Source: a virus. Taken from it: 64,000 nucleotides of DNA. Below the pieces are notes generated by a model. That model searched no databases. It was not told the origin of the DNA and saw nothing but the letters and a program-made list of their open reading frames with translations. Shown here in pieces: positions 14,469 to 23,700 of this stretch (positions are counted from its first letter, which is position 1; every line of letters starts with the position of its first letter). The position numbers and the translations under genes are program-made. The stretch lies in the IMG/VR virus record IMGVR_UViG_3300046461_000454, positions 62,001 through 126,000 of that record, one strand, 5' to 3'.

Positions 14469-17400
14469 ATGGGTCCCTTCCTCAGCTACGCGCCTCCGGG
14501 GGTTTACACCCGCACTCTCACTGAAACCAATGCGTCCAACTTGGTTGCGGGTCTTAGAATCCCAGCGTTGATTGGGGTCGGCCAGGAAGAGCTGGAGCAA
14601 AATGATTTTGAGCTCGTTCGCGGATCGTCAGCGACCGTAGACCAGCAGATCGTCAATGAAGACGTCTCTGAGAGCTGGGTCGTTGACTCGACGAATCCGA
14701 ACAACCTGCAGTTGGGGGTTCAGGACGGGACTTTGGCGACGTTCCGAGTCCGCAACTATCCCATCGTGGATGGTCAGGGGTTTGGTCGCGTCACGAACGA
14801 TGTGCGAGCGGTCTCGGTTTCCGTGAACGGCACCTTGGTGTCGCTCGGCAGCTTGAACGGCCAAAAGGGGTTGGTGACCATCCAGCTTCCGACTCAGCCG
14901 AATGACCAGGTTCGAGTCACCTACTATTTCCACCGCGGCGATACGGCGTTCACGGATGACGTGTCTGAGCAGGTCTCCACGGAGAACGCCACGTTGGTGT
15001 CTCCGGGTTACGGCACGTTGCAGCCACTGCCAGCTCCGCCGGACACCTATCTGTTCAGCATCGTCACCGGGGTCAACGATCAGTTCATCGTTACCGCCAA
15101 CGGCATCACAGCTACGGTAGTTTTGCCGGGTGGCACCTTGGCGGCGTCTTCGATCGCCTCCTCGGTGAATGCTGCGCTCGTGCCTAACCTCTCGGCTTCT
15201 GTGTTCACGGACAATCAGGGCCGTGACCATCTGCAGCTGACCAATCCGTTCGGCGTCACGATCGGGGACGGCACCGCGAACGGTCCGCTGGGTTGGAGCG
15301 CGGGTGCCTCATCGAACCGCAATCGCGATTTTCGCGTGTTTCAGCGGCCCATCGTGGATGGCTCGGGCGGCGGCACGACCACCACGGATACGTCCAAGGT
15401 GGTCGCAAAGGTCGACGGGGTCCAGGTAGTTGCTGAGGCTGTGGACGGCACCAACGGCATTGTGACGTTGCCTTTCGCTCCAGCGCCGGGCTCAACGGTC
15501 ACCATTCAATACTGGGCTAACACCTGGCAGGACACATTTGACTATCTGCCAAACAGTCTAGTTACAACGGTCCTGCGTTGTGGCATTTCCCCGGGCCGAA
15601 ACGATTTCATTCAGGGCACGGACTTCGTGGTCAGCAATCCATCTACGGATGTGAGTGTGATCAACTGGGGTTCGAGCTTCCAGGTTACGGCGGCGACAAC
15701 GACTCCTGGCGCTACGCCGTTCGATGGTTCGACGGGCTCTGGCGGGCAGATCATCGGGACGCTGATCGATGATGTGATGTTCTTGGGGAACTGCGCACGT
15801 GTCATCGATACGAGCACGATCCCGGCTACGCTCTCTCCGACGGATTACTTGCTGCCCGAGGTTCCGACCACGGGTAATGGTCGCAGCACCGCGCTGGGTC
15901 TGAGTACGTTCAACTCCGTTGCCAACAGCCGGCAAGATCTGGTGACGAATCGCCCCGACCTCGTGAAGGTTTACACGGGCCGCACGTTGCGAGACGCGCT
16001 GAATCGCCCGGCCGTCGAGGTTCTTGAGGTCGACGGCACGACCCGTCGCATCAAACTCAAGGCCTCACAGCCTCCTGACTATCATGCGTATGCGACCTTC
16101 TATTACAGCCGTCTGGTAGACGACACGTATATCTTTACGAACGTCGTACCTGGGGCAGTTGGCGCTGGCCAGTACACGGTATTCTCGAGCACGCAGAACA
16201 AGAATCTGTTCGAGGTCCGCTTTGGAACCAAGACAGGGTTTTCTCAGATTGTGCAGTGGCCTCGCGGTGTCGAGCTGATCCCAGACGCGTTTCACACGGG
16301 AGATGGTACGCCGATTTCCGAGGTGGTGACCGTCACGTTCGGTGAGGCACCCGCGACGAACGCAGCTTTCACGAACAAGGGCGCGGCCCCGTATTCGTTC
16401 TACAGCCCGTTCTCGGCCACTTGGGAGACTGAAGTCGACGGTAATCCTGTCACTGCAAACCTGAACACAGCGTCACCCGCTGTTATGGTCGGTGCGCGTG
16501 TGCCTCTGACTGCTCTTGGTGGGACCGCCATCACGATTCCGGCCTCTCCAGGAAACGTACTGAAGCTCAAGATCAACGGCGTTGCCGTTCCGGACATCTC
16601 GATCCCGGCTGGAGCGCAGACGCCCGCTGCCATCGCTGGTTTCATCACCACGGGTCTAGCTGCTGCCACCTCTCCCGGTACTCTTGCCACCGCCACCTTC
16701 GAACAGATTGGCGCCACAGGAGACGTATTCTTCATCATCAAGAGCACTGTTACTCCTGCTGCATTGCCAGGCGGGTTTGATACGAGCTCGAACGTTACGA
16801 TTGACCAAGGCACTGTCGAATCCGTACTGGGCTTCACAGCTTTCGACTCCGTGAGTGGTACATCGGGAGCGATCAACAAGCCCGCAACTTTGCTGGGTTC
16901 GCTGATCGGGCCGTTCAACATTACGGCTGCCCTGAATGACAAGTTCAACTTCCGTTTGAACGGCGTCGATTACAACGTGACCCTGACCGCGGGTGCTGCC
17001 CGGACGGCAACGCAGGTGGTTGCAGACATCAATGGGGTGGTCGCTACCGCGGCCTCGGTTGGCACCGGGTCGAATCTGAACAAGGTCCGTCTCACGAGCA
17101 CGACCAACGATCCCGGTTCTTCGCTGGTGATCAACGCCGGTTCTGCAAATGCGGTGCTTGGATTCATCCAGAACGATTCGGCGAGCCAGAGCTTGGTCGA
17201 GGCTCAGGAACTCGTGAATGTGCTGATGGGGCCGACCGGCTTCTCGGGAGATGCTGTTGCCTACGTCGAGTCTATCGGCGGCGGGGACCACATCACGATC
17301 GAGTCGCTCACGACGGGTGTGCTATCGAGCATCGGATTCAACGCGACCACCAACTCAGCGTTCAATCCGACCACGGGCACCGGCATCGTACCTGGCACCG

Positions 17401-18773
17401 ATGGAGACATTGGAGAGGACATCCAGGGGAACTACACGGTCAGCAGTTCGGCGTCGGCGGGCGGATCGGAGGGCGTCGGCATTCCGGGGCAAACCTACAC
17501 GGATGCCAACACGGGCCTGCGCTTCACGGTGCTTCCGGCCTCTACTGGCGCTTACACGACGGGCGGACAGTTCACGCTCGAAGTGACCCCGACCTGGCAT
17601 GTCAGCCCATCCATTCCGCGCTACTCAATCGGCGGTCTCGAGCTCCTGGTGACCAATACGGTTGGCGTTGGGGTGAACGATACCGCAAGCCTGGTGACCT
17701 ACAACCCGAGCGGGGTTGAGCCAGCGGTTGGCGACTTCTATTTCATCTCCTACCGCTATCTCAAGCAGGACTACTCAGCCAAGATTTACCAGCAGCTCAA
17801 GACCATCGAAGCTGCATTCGGTCGCACCTCTGCAGAGAATCGCGTGACCTTGGCTGCGTATCTGGCGATCTTGAACGGCGCCGTACTCATCATCATCAAG
17901 CAGGTTCTCAAGGTTCCGAACACCAACCAGGCTTCAGATGCTGCGTTCAACGCCGCCATTGATGAGCTCGCGAGTCCGTTGCCCGGAAACATCCGGCCCG
18001 GGATCGTGATCCCGTTGGCTACGAGCACGAGCGTCTATACGCACCTCACGTCGCACTGCGAAATTCAGAGCAATCCGCGCAACCAGAGCGAGCGTCAAGG
18101 CTTCATCGGATTCGCGTCCGGCACGTCGCCCACTAGCGTTCAATCCATCGCGCGGGCACTGAACTCCAGCCGTATCGTGGCGTTCTACCCGGACTCGGCG
18201 GTCATCACTTTGACGGATGAGCTCGGCGCGTCGTTTGACAGCATCGTGGACGGTAGCTTCTACGCAGCAGCCGTTTCTGGTGCCATCGTGAGCCCAGCGG
18301 TCGACGTGGCGACCCCATACACGCATCGCCGTATCCAAGGCTTCACGCGTATCCCGCGTGTCTTGGACCCGGTCGAGGCCAACCAGACAGCGGTTGCCGG
18401 TGTGACGATCCTGGAGGATCTCGATCCAATCATCCGGATCCGCCACGGCTTGACCACCAACATGACCTCGGTCTTGACGCGTCTACCGACGGTTATCCAA
18501 ATCGCCGACTTTGTGCAGCAGCAGAGTCGCTCAATCCTGGATAGCTTCGTGGGCTCCAAGTTCCTGGCAGCTCGTACCAACGAGGTGGTGGTGTCCATGA
18601 CCGGTTTGTTCCGGTCGCTGGTCGAAGCCGAGATTGTCGGTGCCTTCACAGGAATGACGGCGTCTATCGACCCAGATGACCCGACGATTCTGCGCTTCGA
18701 GATGTACTACTCGCCAATTTTCCCGCTCCTGTACATCGTGTTGACCTTCAATCTTCGTGCGCGCTTGGCCTAA
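14469..18773 (+). CDS. giant tail sheath protein
   Basis: A 1434-aa contractile tail sheath. The N-terminus has the hallmark YAPPGVYTRT and a core strand RIPALIGVG. The last ~330 residues carry the conserved sheath C-domain (PGIVIPLATSTSVYTHL, IARALNSSRIVAFYPDSAV, RIQGFTRIPRVLDPVE, ILEDLDPIIRIRHGLTT, YYSPIFPLLYIVLTFNLRARL). Typical sheaths are about 450-700 aa; here the middle is enlarged by repeated modules. Two copies of a 'PIVDG...VNG...VTI' module start at about residues 91 and 287. Three or more flagellar-hook-like modules lie at about residues 192-280, 695-800 and 815-910, with a partial one after. These likely decorate the tail exterior. AGGAGA precedes the ATG and a strong hairpin follows the stop. 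Confidence 0.92.
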   Translation: MGPFLSYAPPGVYTRTLTETNASNLVAGLRIPALIGVGQEELEQNDFELVRGSSATVDQQIVNEDVSESWVVDSTNPNNLQLGVQDGTLATFRVRNYPIVDGQGFGRVTNDVRAVSVSVNGTLVSLGSLNGQKGLVTIQLPTQPNDQVRVTYYFHRGDTAFTDDVSEQVSTENATLVSPGYGTLQPLPAPPDTYLFSIVTGVNDQFIVTANGITATVVLPGGTLAASSIASSVNAALVPNLSASVFTDNQGRDHLQLTNPFGVTIGDGTANGPLGWSAGASSNRNRDFRVFQRPIVDGSGGGTTTTDTSKVVAKVDGVQVVAEAVDGTNGIVTLPFAPAPGSTVTIQYWANTWQDTFDYLPNSLVTTVLRCGISPGRNDFIQGTDFVVSNPSTDVSVINWGSSFQVTAATTTPGATPFDGSTGSGGQIIGTLIDDVMFLGNCARVIDTSTIPATLSPTDYLLPEVPTTGNGRSTALGLSTFNSVANSRQDLVTNRPDLVKVYTGRTLRDALNRPAVEVLEVDGTTRRIKLKASQPPDYHAYATFYYSRLVDDTYIFTNVVPGAVGAGQYTVFSSTQNKNLFEVRFGTKTGFSQIVQWPRGVELIPDAFHTGDGTPISEVVTVTFGEAPATNAAFTNKGAAPYSFYSPFSATWETEVDGNPVTANLNTASPAVMVGARVPLTALGGTAITIPASPGNVLKLKINGVAVPDISIPAGAQTPAAIAGFITTGLAAATSPGTLATATFEQIGATGDVFFIIKSTVTPAALPGGFDTSSNVTIDQGTVESVLGFTAFDSVSGTSGAINKPATLLGSLIGPFNITAALNDKFNFRLNGVDYNVTLTAGAARTATQVVADINGVVATAASVGTGSNLNKVRLTSTTNDPGSSLVINAGSANAVLGFIQNDSASQSLVEAQELVNVLMGPTGFSGDAVAYVESIGGGDHITIESLTTGVLSSIGFNATTNSAFNPTTGTGIVPGTDGDIGEDIQGNYTVSSSASAGGSEGVGIPGQTYTDANTGLRFTVLPASTGAYTTGGQFTLEVTPTWHVSPSIPRYSIGGLELLVTNTVGVGVNDTASLVTYNPSGVEPAVGDFYFISYRYLKQDYSAKIYQQLKTIEAAFGRTSAENRVTLAAYLAILNGAVLIIIKQVLKVPNTNQASDAAFNAAIDELASPLPGNIRPGIVIPLATSTSVYTHLTSHCEIQSNPRNQSERQGFIGFASGTSPTSVQSIARALNSSRIVAFYPDSAVITLTDELGASFDSIVDGSFYAAAVSGAIVSPAVDVATPYTHRRIQGFTRIPRVLDPVEANQTAVAGVTILEDLDPIIRIRHGLTTNMTSVLTRLPTVIQIADFVQQQSRSILDSFVGSKFLAARTNEVVVSMTGLFRSLVEAEIVGAFTGMTASIDPDDPTILRFEMYYSPIFPLLYIVLTFNLRARLA
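14741..15560 (+). repeat. duplicated PIVDG module in the sheath
   Basis: Copy 1 (about 14741-14985) and copy 2 (about 15330-15560) encode 'FRV..(Y/R)PIVDG.G' followed by VNG/VDG strands, 'NG.VT(I/L)' and 'VR/TVTYY/QYW...DTF'. They are separated by a hook-like module. A third related stretch is at about 16018-16180 (LEVDGTTRRIKL ... TFYYSRLVDDTYIF). Confidence 0.72.
15045..17390 (+). repeat. repeated hook-like modules in the sheath
   Basis: Three ~90-aa modules (about 15045-15310, 16553-16870 and 16910-17195) share the order: short strand, 'VNG....V.LP' strand, a helix 'A..IA..IN..L', a second strand pair, then '.GTA..LGF/LGW'. A fourth, shortened copy is at 17187-17390 (SIGFNATTNSAFN). The modules resemble domains of flagellar hook-associated proteins by pattern; the resemblance was not tested. 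Confidence 0.68.
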
Positions 18774-18796
18774 GGCCGAGCCATTGTGACGCAGTT

Positions 18797-18827
18797 CGGG
18801 GCCACCCCAAGACGCGGGGTGGCCCCG
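18797..18827 (+). terminator. strong hairpin after the sheath gene
   Basis: Arms CGGGGCCACCCC (18797-18808) and GGGGTGGCCCCG (18816-18827) pair perfectly over 12 bp, with a flanking T-A pair, around a 7-nt loop AAGACGC. It starts 24 nt after the sheath stop. There is no T-tract, so it may be a Rho-independent-like terminator lacking U's, an attenuator, or an mRNA 3'-end stabiliser. Confidence 0.75.
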
Positions 18828-18871
18828 AGTCACTTAACCGGGACCCTCACGGGAGGCAGTCGGTGTAACTA

Positions 18872-19333
18872 ATGGCCGGGAAGCCCGACATGAGTAAACA
18901 CCTCCTTCGAGATGGTGTCTTCAGGCGGCTTTTGAAGTCTTTGCGGAAAGTCTTAACCCGGAGGGTTAAGAAGGCTTTGGAAGGACGTGATGAAGACCTC
19001 ACTTTTGCCGATGACCTGGAGCTCCTTCATACCCTTTGCTCTGTCTGGATGGACGGCCCCTACGCCCAAGCCTATTTCAAGAGTCGTGACCTTGCCATCG
19101 CCCCCTTGGCGGCTCGTGAGGTCCGGCGCGCCATTGAGACGTCGACCATTCATGACTGCGAGTTGAGCCTCGACCATGTGGCGCTGCTCCGCCGCGTCGA
19201 GGCTACACTCGGGTTAACACCGCGAGGATATCCTTCAAAAGTATCAAAGTTCCTGCGGGCGATTCTAGCCAGAGCCGGTCTGATGATGCGCGCCATTCGG
19301 CGGGCTCTCCCATGGCGAGCTCCATCTGGTTGA
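18872..19333 (+). CDS. unknown basic helical protein
   Basis: A 153-aa protein, basic at both ends (KSLRKVLTRRVKKALEGR near residue 25; AILARAGLMMRAIRRALPWR at the C-terminus). The central part is helical (LTFADDLELLHTLCSVWMDG; 'DLAIAPLAAREVRRAIET'). I do not recognise it. GGGAGG lies 18 nt before the ATG, far for a ribosome binding site, so the ATG at 18890 (MSKHLL) may be the start. Its 3' end overlaps the minus-strand gene by 131 nt tail to tail. It lies in the island between sheath and tube, with the hairpin just upstream. Confidence 0.55.
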   Translation: MAGKPDMSKHLLRDGVFRRLLKSLRKVLTRRVKKALEGRDEDLTFADDLELLHTLCSVWMDGPYAQAYFKSRDLAIAPLAAREVRRAIETSTIHDCELSLDHVALLRRVEATLGLTPRGYPSKVSKFLRAILARAGLMMRAIRRALPWRAPSG

Positions 19334-20054
19334 GTAGGCGGGCGGCGGTCTCGAGATTGAACTGCACGTGATGGCTTTTCCTGGCCACAAGGGCACGCTT
19401 TCGTTCGCCATCGCTGGCGACCAGCACGCCGCGCAGAAAGCCTAGTCGATAGAGCTCCACCCACCCATCCCAGAGAGAGCCGGACGTCTCGGCAACGGCG
19501 AAGCCGCGTGTCCCCTGGTCCAGGATCCTGATCGTGCCATTGGCCGGTTGCCCCAAAACAGGGACGATCCCATTGTGGATGTACTCTCGAATCCAGCCAA
19601 TCGCAGCGGGCACCCGCTGACTCAGCTCGCGTTGTGAAAGGCCCTTGTCCGGGAAGTGGGTACGCACAGCGGATAGAAATCGAGCCAGCGGTACGTCGAT
19701 GTGCGCGAGGGCGGGGAGCCCACGGCGGTGCACGAAGTCGACCAAATACACGAAGCTTGGCGTGTTGGCGTTGATGGCTAGGTCCCGGTGTAGAAACAGG
19801 GCGATGGCCATCAGCGTATCGATGTCTTGGACTCTGCGCGTGGCGAAGGTGGCGGGCATCGCCCGCCCGAGCAAGAGGTCTTCAAAGAAGCAAGGCAACG
19901 CCCCCTTATCGTCGGTGCTGAAGCTGTCTCCGTGGTGCTCGTACGCGACAACTGTGGGGTCCTCTAGTTGGTCCCTGGTGAGCCCCGTTTCGAAGCTTAC
20001 TGCGTCGCTGACTAGACCAGAGAGAGCTGTTTCGATCTTTACGTTGAGCTCCAC
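19203..20054 (-). CDS. only minus-strand gene; unknown (weak DHH/MYG1-like hint)
   Basis: A 283-aa product read leftwards from a GTG at 20054-20052, with GAGGG just upstream. It contains EHHGDSFSTDD near residue 39, VQDIDTLMAIALFLHRDLA near residue 75 and VDFVHRRGLPALAHIDVPLARF near residue 103. HHG and D.DTL.A are faintly like DHH/MYG1-type phosphoesterases, but that is not enough for a call. The C-terminal part (TIRILDQGTRGFAVAETSGS, WVELYRLGFLRGVLVAS) is strand-rich. Divergent from the HTH gene across 78 nt. Its orientation alone suggests separate control or an acquired gene. It overlaps the plus-strand gene 18872-19333 by 131 nt at the 3' end. Confidence 0.68.
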   Translation of the reverse strand: MELNVKIETALSGLVSDAVSFETGLTRDQLEDPTVVAYEHHGDSFSTDDKGALPCFFEDLLLGRAMPATFATRRVQDIDTLMAIALFLHRDLAINANTPSFVYLVDFVHRRGLPALAHIDVPLARFLSAVRTHFPDKGLSQRELSQRVPAAIGWIREYIHNGIVPVLGQPANGTIRILDQGTRGFAVAETSGSLWDGWVELYRLGFLRGVLVASDGERKRALVARKSHHVQFNLETAARLLNQMELAMGEPAEWRASSDRLWLESPAGTLILLKDILAVLTRV

Positions 20055-20132
20055 GGGTCCCTCTACACCTCTGCTCGGTGATTTTCTTGTTTTCTCGCCT
20101 GGGTGTGCGGGCTCTGCTGTTGAGGCGACCTA
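20055..20132. promoter_or_regulatory. divergent intergenic region
   Basis: 78 nt between two oppositely directed GTG starts, the unknown minus gene and the HTH protein gene. A T-rich core (GATTTTCTTGTTTTCTC) lies inside. No clear -35/-10 pair is visible on either strand. A divergent promoter with autoregulation by the HTH protein is a reasonable inference. Confidence 0.4.
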
Positions 20133-20705
20133 GTGGCGGACGATCTAGCGAACTACCCGATTGTTGTTCTTGAGAACGACTACCCCGAGCAAGTGGGTAA
20201 GATGGGGTTGTTCGATCTTTTGATGCCGGTCGGCGCTACTGGTCTCATCTTCACGGCTGCGATGCCTGGCATCCTACGAGAGTGGGGGCCGTCCTTCTCC
20301 GATGAAGTTCATCGGGTCTCTAATCTTAGAGCTGCGAGCACGCTCATCCAGATGGGGCTGATCCGAGCCGAATCGGTTGTTTTCATCCGGGAGTCGCTGC
20401 GGATGTCTCAACAGGAGATGGCCACGCTCTACGGCGTGACTGTTGAGACGGTCATGGGTTGGGAAGACAAGAGCATCCCGATCCCTTTGAACGTCTGGAC
20501 CTGCCTTTCATACCGGGTCTGCTTGGCAGATGGGCGCACGTTGCCCCCGGACCATGCGTTGTGTCCAGACTGGAGAGCTCGCCTGATTCGGGTTTTCCCG
20601 AACGCGCCGATGCCCGGCAACACCCAACCCGACCAACCCTCCTTGTGCCCGCAGCCGCCGTCCGGGTTTCCAGGGGCTGATTGTTATCCACCTCCACGCT
20701 GCTGA
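20133..20705 (+). CDS. HTH (XRE-like) DNA-binding protein
   Basis: A 190-aa protein with a helix-turn-helix at about residues 85-115: IRESLRMSQQEMATLYGVTVETVMGWED, the MSQQEMA..GV....V..WE pattern of XRE-type and antitoxin-type domains. The N-terminal 80 residues form another helical/strand domain (VGKMGLFDLLMPVGATGLIFTAAMPG). The C-terminus is Pro/Cys-rich (CPQPPSGFPGADC). It probably binds DNA as a regulator of the island, and may bind the divergent gap just upstream. GTG start; GAGGCG lies 8 nt upstream. The helicase gene starts 13 nt after its stop. Confidence 0.72.
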   Translation: MADDLANYPIVVLENDYPEQVGKMGLFDLLMPVGATGLIFTAAMPGILREWGPSFSDEVHRVSNLRAASTLIQMGLIRAESVVFIRESLRMSQQEMATLYGVTVETVMGWEDKSIPIPLNVWTCLSYRVCLADGRTLPPDHALCPDWRARLIRVFPNAPMPGNTQPDQPSLCPQPPSGFPGADCYPPPRC

Positions 20706-20717
20706 ACGGAACCTAGA

Positions 20718-23700
20718 ATGGCCCCTCCTGTAGACCCCTCAACACTTCAACCACAAGCCGAAGATGAAATCGGCGAGTTACAGGTAGCCGAGTATGTCGT
20801 GTTCCTGTTCGCACTGGACACTTATGTACGGTACGTGGAGGAGCACCACGGGGAACGAGCTGAGGATGACCTCACTCGTGCAGGTGTACGGCTTGTCAAA
20901 ATAGCCGACCGTCGGAACGCAGATGCGGTTCGCGCCTATTTGGACAGCAATCTCGAGAAACCATCGCATAAGGCGATGGTGGGGCGCGCGTTTCGCCGTC
21001 TGCCTACGCAGGTCGGTTTAGGGCGGCGCTGCGAGGAAATTCGTGCGGCTTTGTCGCTTGGCGGTGCCTCGACGATGAAAGCCGTGTTCCAAACGAACAA
21101 GGCCCGCAAAGAAGTGAAGGAGGCGATGGCCGCTGCTGGTCTCGAGGATGCGGGCGTTGCCCTCGACAAGCTTGCGGTTATTCCCCTACGTGACGCTCGC
21201 ATGCGCAAGTGGATTGACGACGCTAAAGACGCGTCGGGCGCCGGTACGTTTCAGAATCCGGTTCAGGCAGCCAGCAGCGGATCTGCAGCTGCAAACAGCG
21301 AGCTCGTGACCGAGAAGATTCGAGAAAAAGTCGCGCCGCCAGCTTCAGAGGAGGCGGCTACCGCAGAAGCAGCCCACACCGAGAAACTGCTGCGGGTTGA
21401 GACAACGGCGACTGCGGCGGCACAGCGCGCCATGGCGGTATCGGGTGAGCCCGACGAGCCGCCCTCGCGGTCTGAGGTCATTGGTATCGCCACTGCAGCT
21501 GTCGCGGCTGCGATGAGTGACCCGGACCTTCCGACAAACGTTCCTTCCGCGTTGCGCGGGCCAATCGCGGATGACCCGGAGCAGCTCCGTGCCGCCATGA
21601 CCGGTGGCCGCGTGCTGGTCGCCGCGGGTGCAGGGTCGGGCAAGACGACCACGCTGATTGGCCGTATGGCGCACCTCGTACAAGACCTTGGGGTACAGCC
21701 GTCTCGCATCCTCGCTGTGACCTTCAACAAGGAAGCGGCTACCGGCATCGAGGAAAAGATTGCTCTCAAGGTTGGCAAGGACGCCGCCGAGCAGATGACC
21801 ATCGGAACGATGCACAAGATCTTCCGAGGGCTGGTGATGCAGTACGGCAGCTCGGAGGAAAAGGCCGCGCTTGGCCCCAATATGATTGGCTCCAAGGTAG
21901 GTAAGCCGAAGCCGGGGAAGAACACCGGTCGCAAGCTCACCTCGACCATTATGAATATCACCATGGCGAAGCTGTGGAAGACCTGCTTCGACACGGATCC
22001 GCCTCGCTCCCCCGGCGTCGTAGTCCAAGGGTGGATCATGAACAACGTCACGCCCGAGCAGGCGTTGGCTGAAGCTCTTGATCCCAAGGAGAAAGCGATG
22101 GCCACCTGGTACGCCTGGACTCAGGGGTTCAAGGGCATCACCAAGGGGTGGAAACCGGATTGCGTGGCCACGAATCCCGATGCGCAAAAGCAGTGGAATG
22201 GCTTTCTTGGCGAGTTTCGAAACGGCGGCAGCGATCGTCTCGGTGACTTCTCTGACATGATCGTGATGGCTCGCGACTTGCTCAAGCGCAATCCAGCGGC
22301 GCGTAAGACCCTGCAAGGCATGTATGATCACGTTTGCGTGGATGAAGCCCAGGACCTCAACGAGGTTCAGCACGAGATCATCGGCTACATGAGTGAGCAC
22401 GTCGAGTGCGACGACAAGAAGAAGTCGCTTTGGATGGTTGGCGACGAGATTCAATCGATCAATCGCTTCGTTGGAGCTCGTCCCGACCTGTTCACTCAGT
22501 TTCACGAAAACGACTGCTTCAAGACCCGCATGATCGGGACCAACTATCGCTCACTACCCGAGATCATTGAGACGGCTAACACGCTCATGAAGAACCACCC
22601 CCGTGGGATCCCGATGAGCAGCCGGCCCGACCCGAAGAAGCCCCGTGGAAAGGCTTCAGTGGTGTTGATGACGCCCGAGAGTAACGCCGCCGGGGCTGTC
22701 TCGGTGATCGGGGATATCAAGCAACAGCTCCAAGCCGGTGCCCAGCTCAAGGATTTCGCCGTCCTAAGCCGCAATCGCGTTGAGCTCAACGACTACGAGA
22801 CGGCGTGCATCATTGAGGGCATTCCGTACGGTCGAAAGGCTGGGACCAGCTTTCTGAAGTCGCCAGAAACCGCTGCTGTGATGGGCTACATGGACCTGAC
22901 GTCCGGCGTTGATTTCGGCAAGATGCAGCAGTCTTTGGCTACGATTCTCGATAAGCCACAGCGTATGTACCTGCCTGCGGGGCGTGCTCAACAGGTAGTC
23001 CAGCAGGTAGTCAATAAGCGGGCGCACCGCCTGGGTGTGTCGAGCAACCAAGTCAACCCCATCGACCTGTTTGACCGTGAGGGGATATACGACTTCATTG
23101 ACGCCGCAGAGGTCCCGCGATGGGCAGAAGAATCGAAGATCGCCGCACTTACGGAGTTGGGTGAGACTCTCAAAGGACTGCGCGAGACCGTCAAGAAGGG
23201 CTCAATCACGGAGCGCGCGACTGGTAAGCCGGTGAAGTACACCACCAAGCATCTGATTGATGAGATTCTGACCATCAAGGGCGCAGCTGATCTGAACACG
23301 GGCGAGAAGCCGAGTCTGATCGATGTGCTGATGCCACAAGTCTCCTCAAATCAAGATGAGGAGGAAGACGACCCCGACGAGGACGTGAACGAGCAGAAGC
23401 CCATCGGCAACGTTGCGTTTCTGTATCAGATAGCTCAAGGCGAACCGACAGCTGAGGCAGACCCGACTGACCCTTTGAAGTTCAAGGCGCGCTTGGATGA
23501 CTTGGAGGCCAAGGCCCAAGACCTTCGTATCGACCTAGGCGCATGGAGACAGAAACAGAAGGCTCTGGAGCCCGATAAGCGGCAAGACCCGCCCTGTGTT
23601 GTCCTGTCAACAATCCACTCGGTCAAAGGAGCTCAGTGGAAAAACGCTACGGTGATTATGGCGGAAGGCGTGTTCCCCCGCGGCCCTCGGAAATTACCGC

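Noticed and set aside
19645-20133. Plus-strand ORF (162 aa) opposite the minus-strand gene
   Set aside because: Ser/Arg-rich with no pattern; the minus frame has a better start site and protein-like composition.
21345-22505. Long minus-strand ORF (386 aa) over the helicase gene
   Set aside because: It lies wholly inside the clear helicase reading frame. Its composition (many Arg, His, Leu) is typical of the shadow of a GC-rich coding strand, and it has no recognisable motif.
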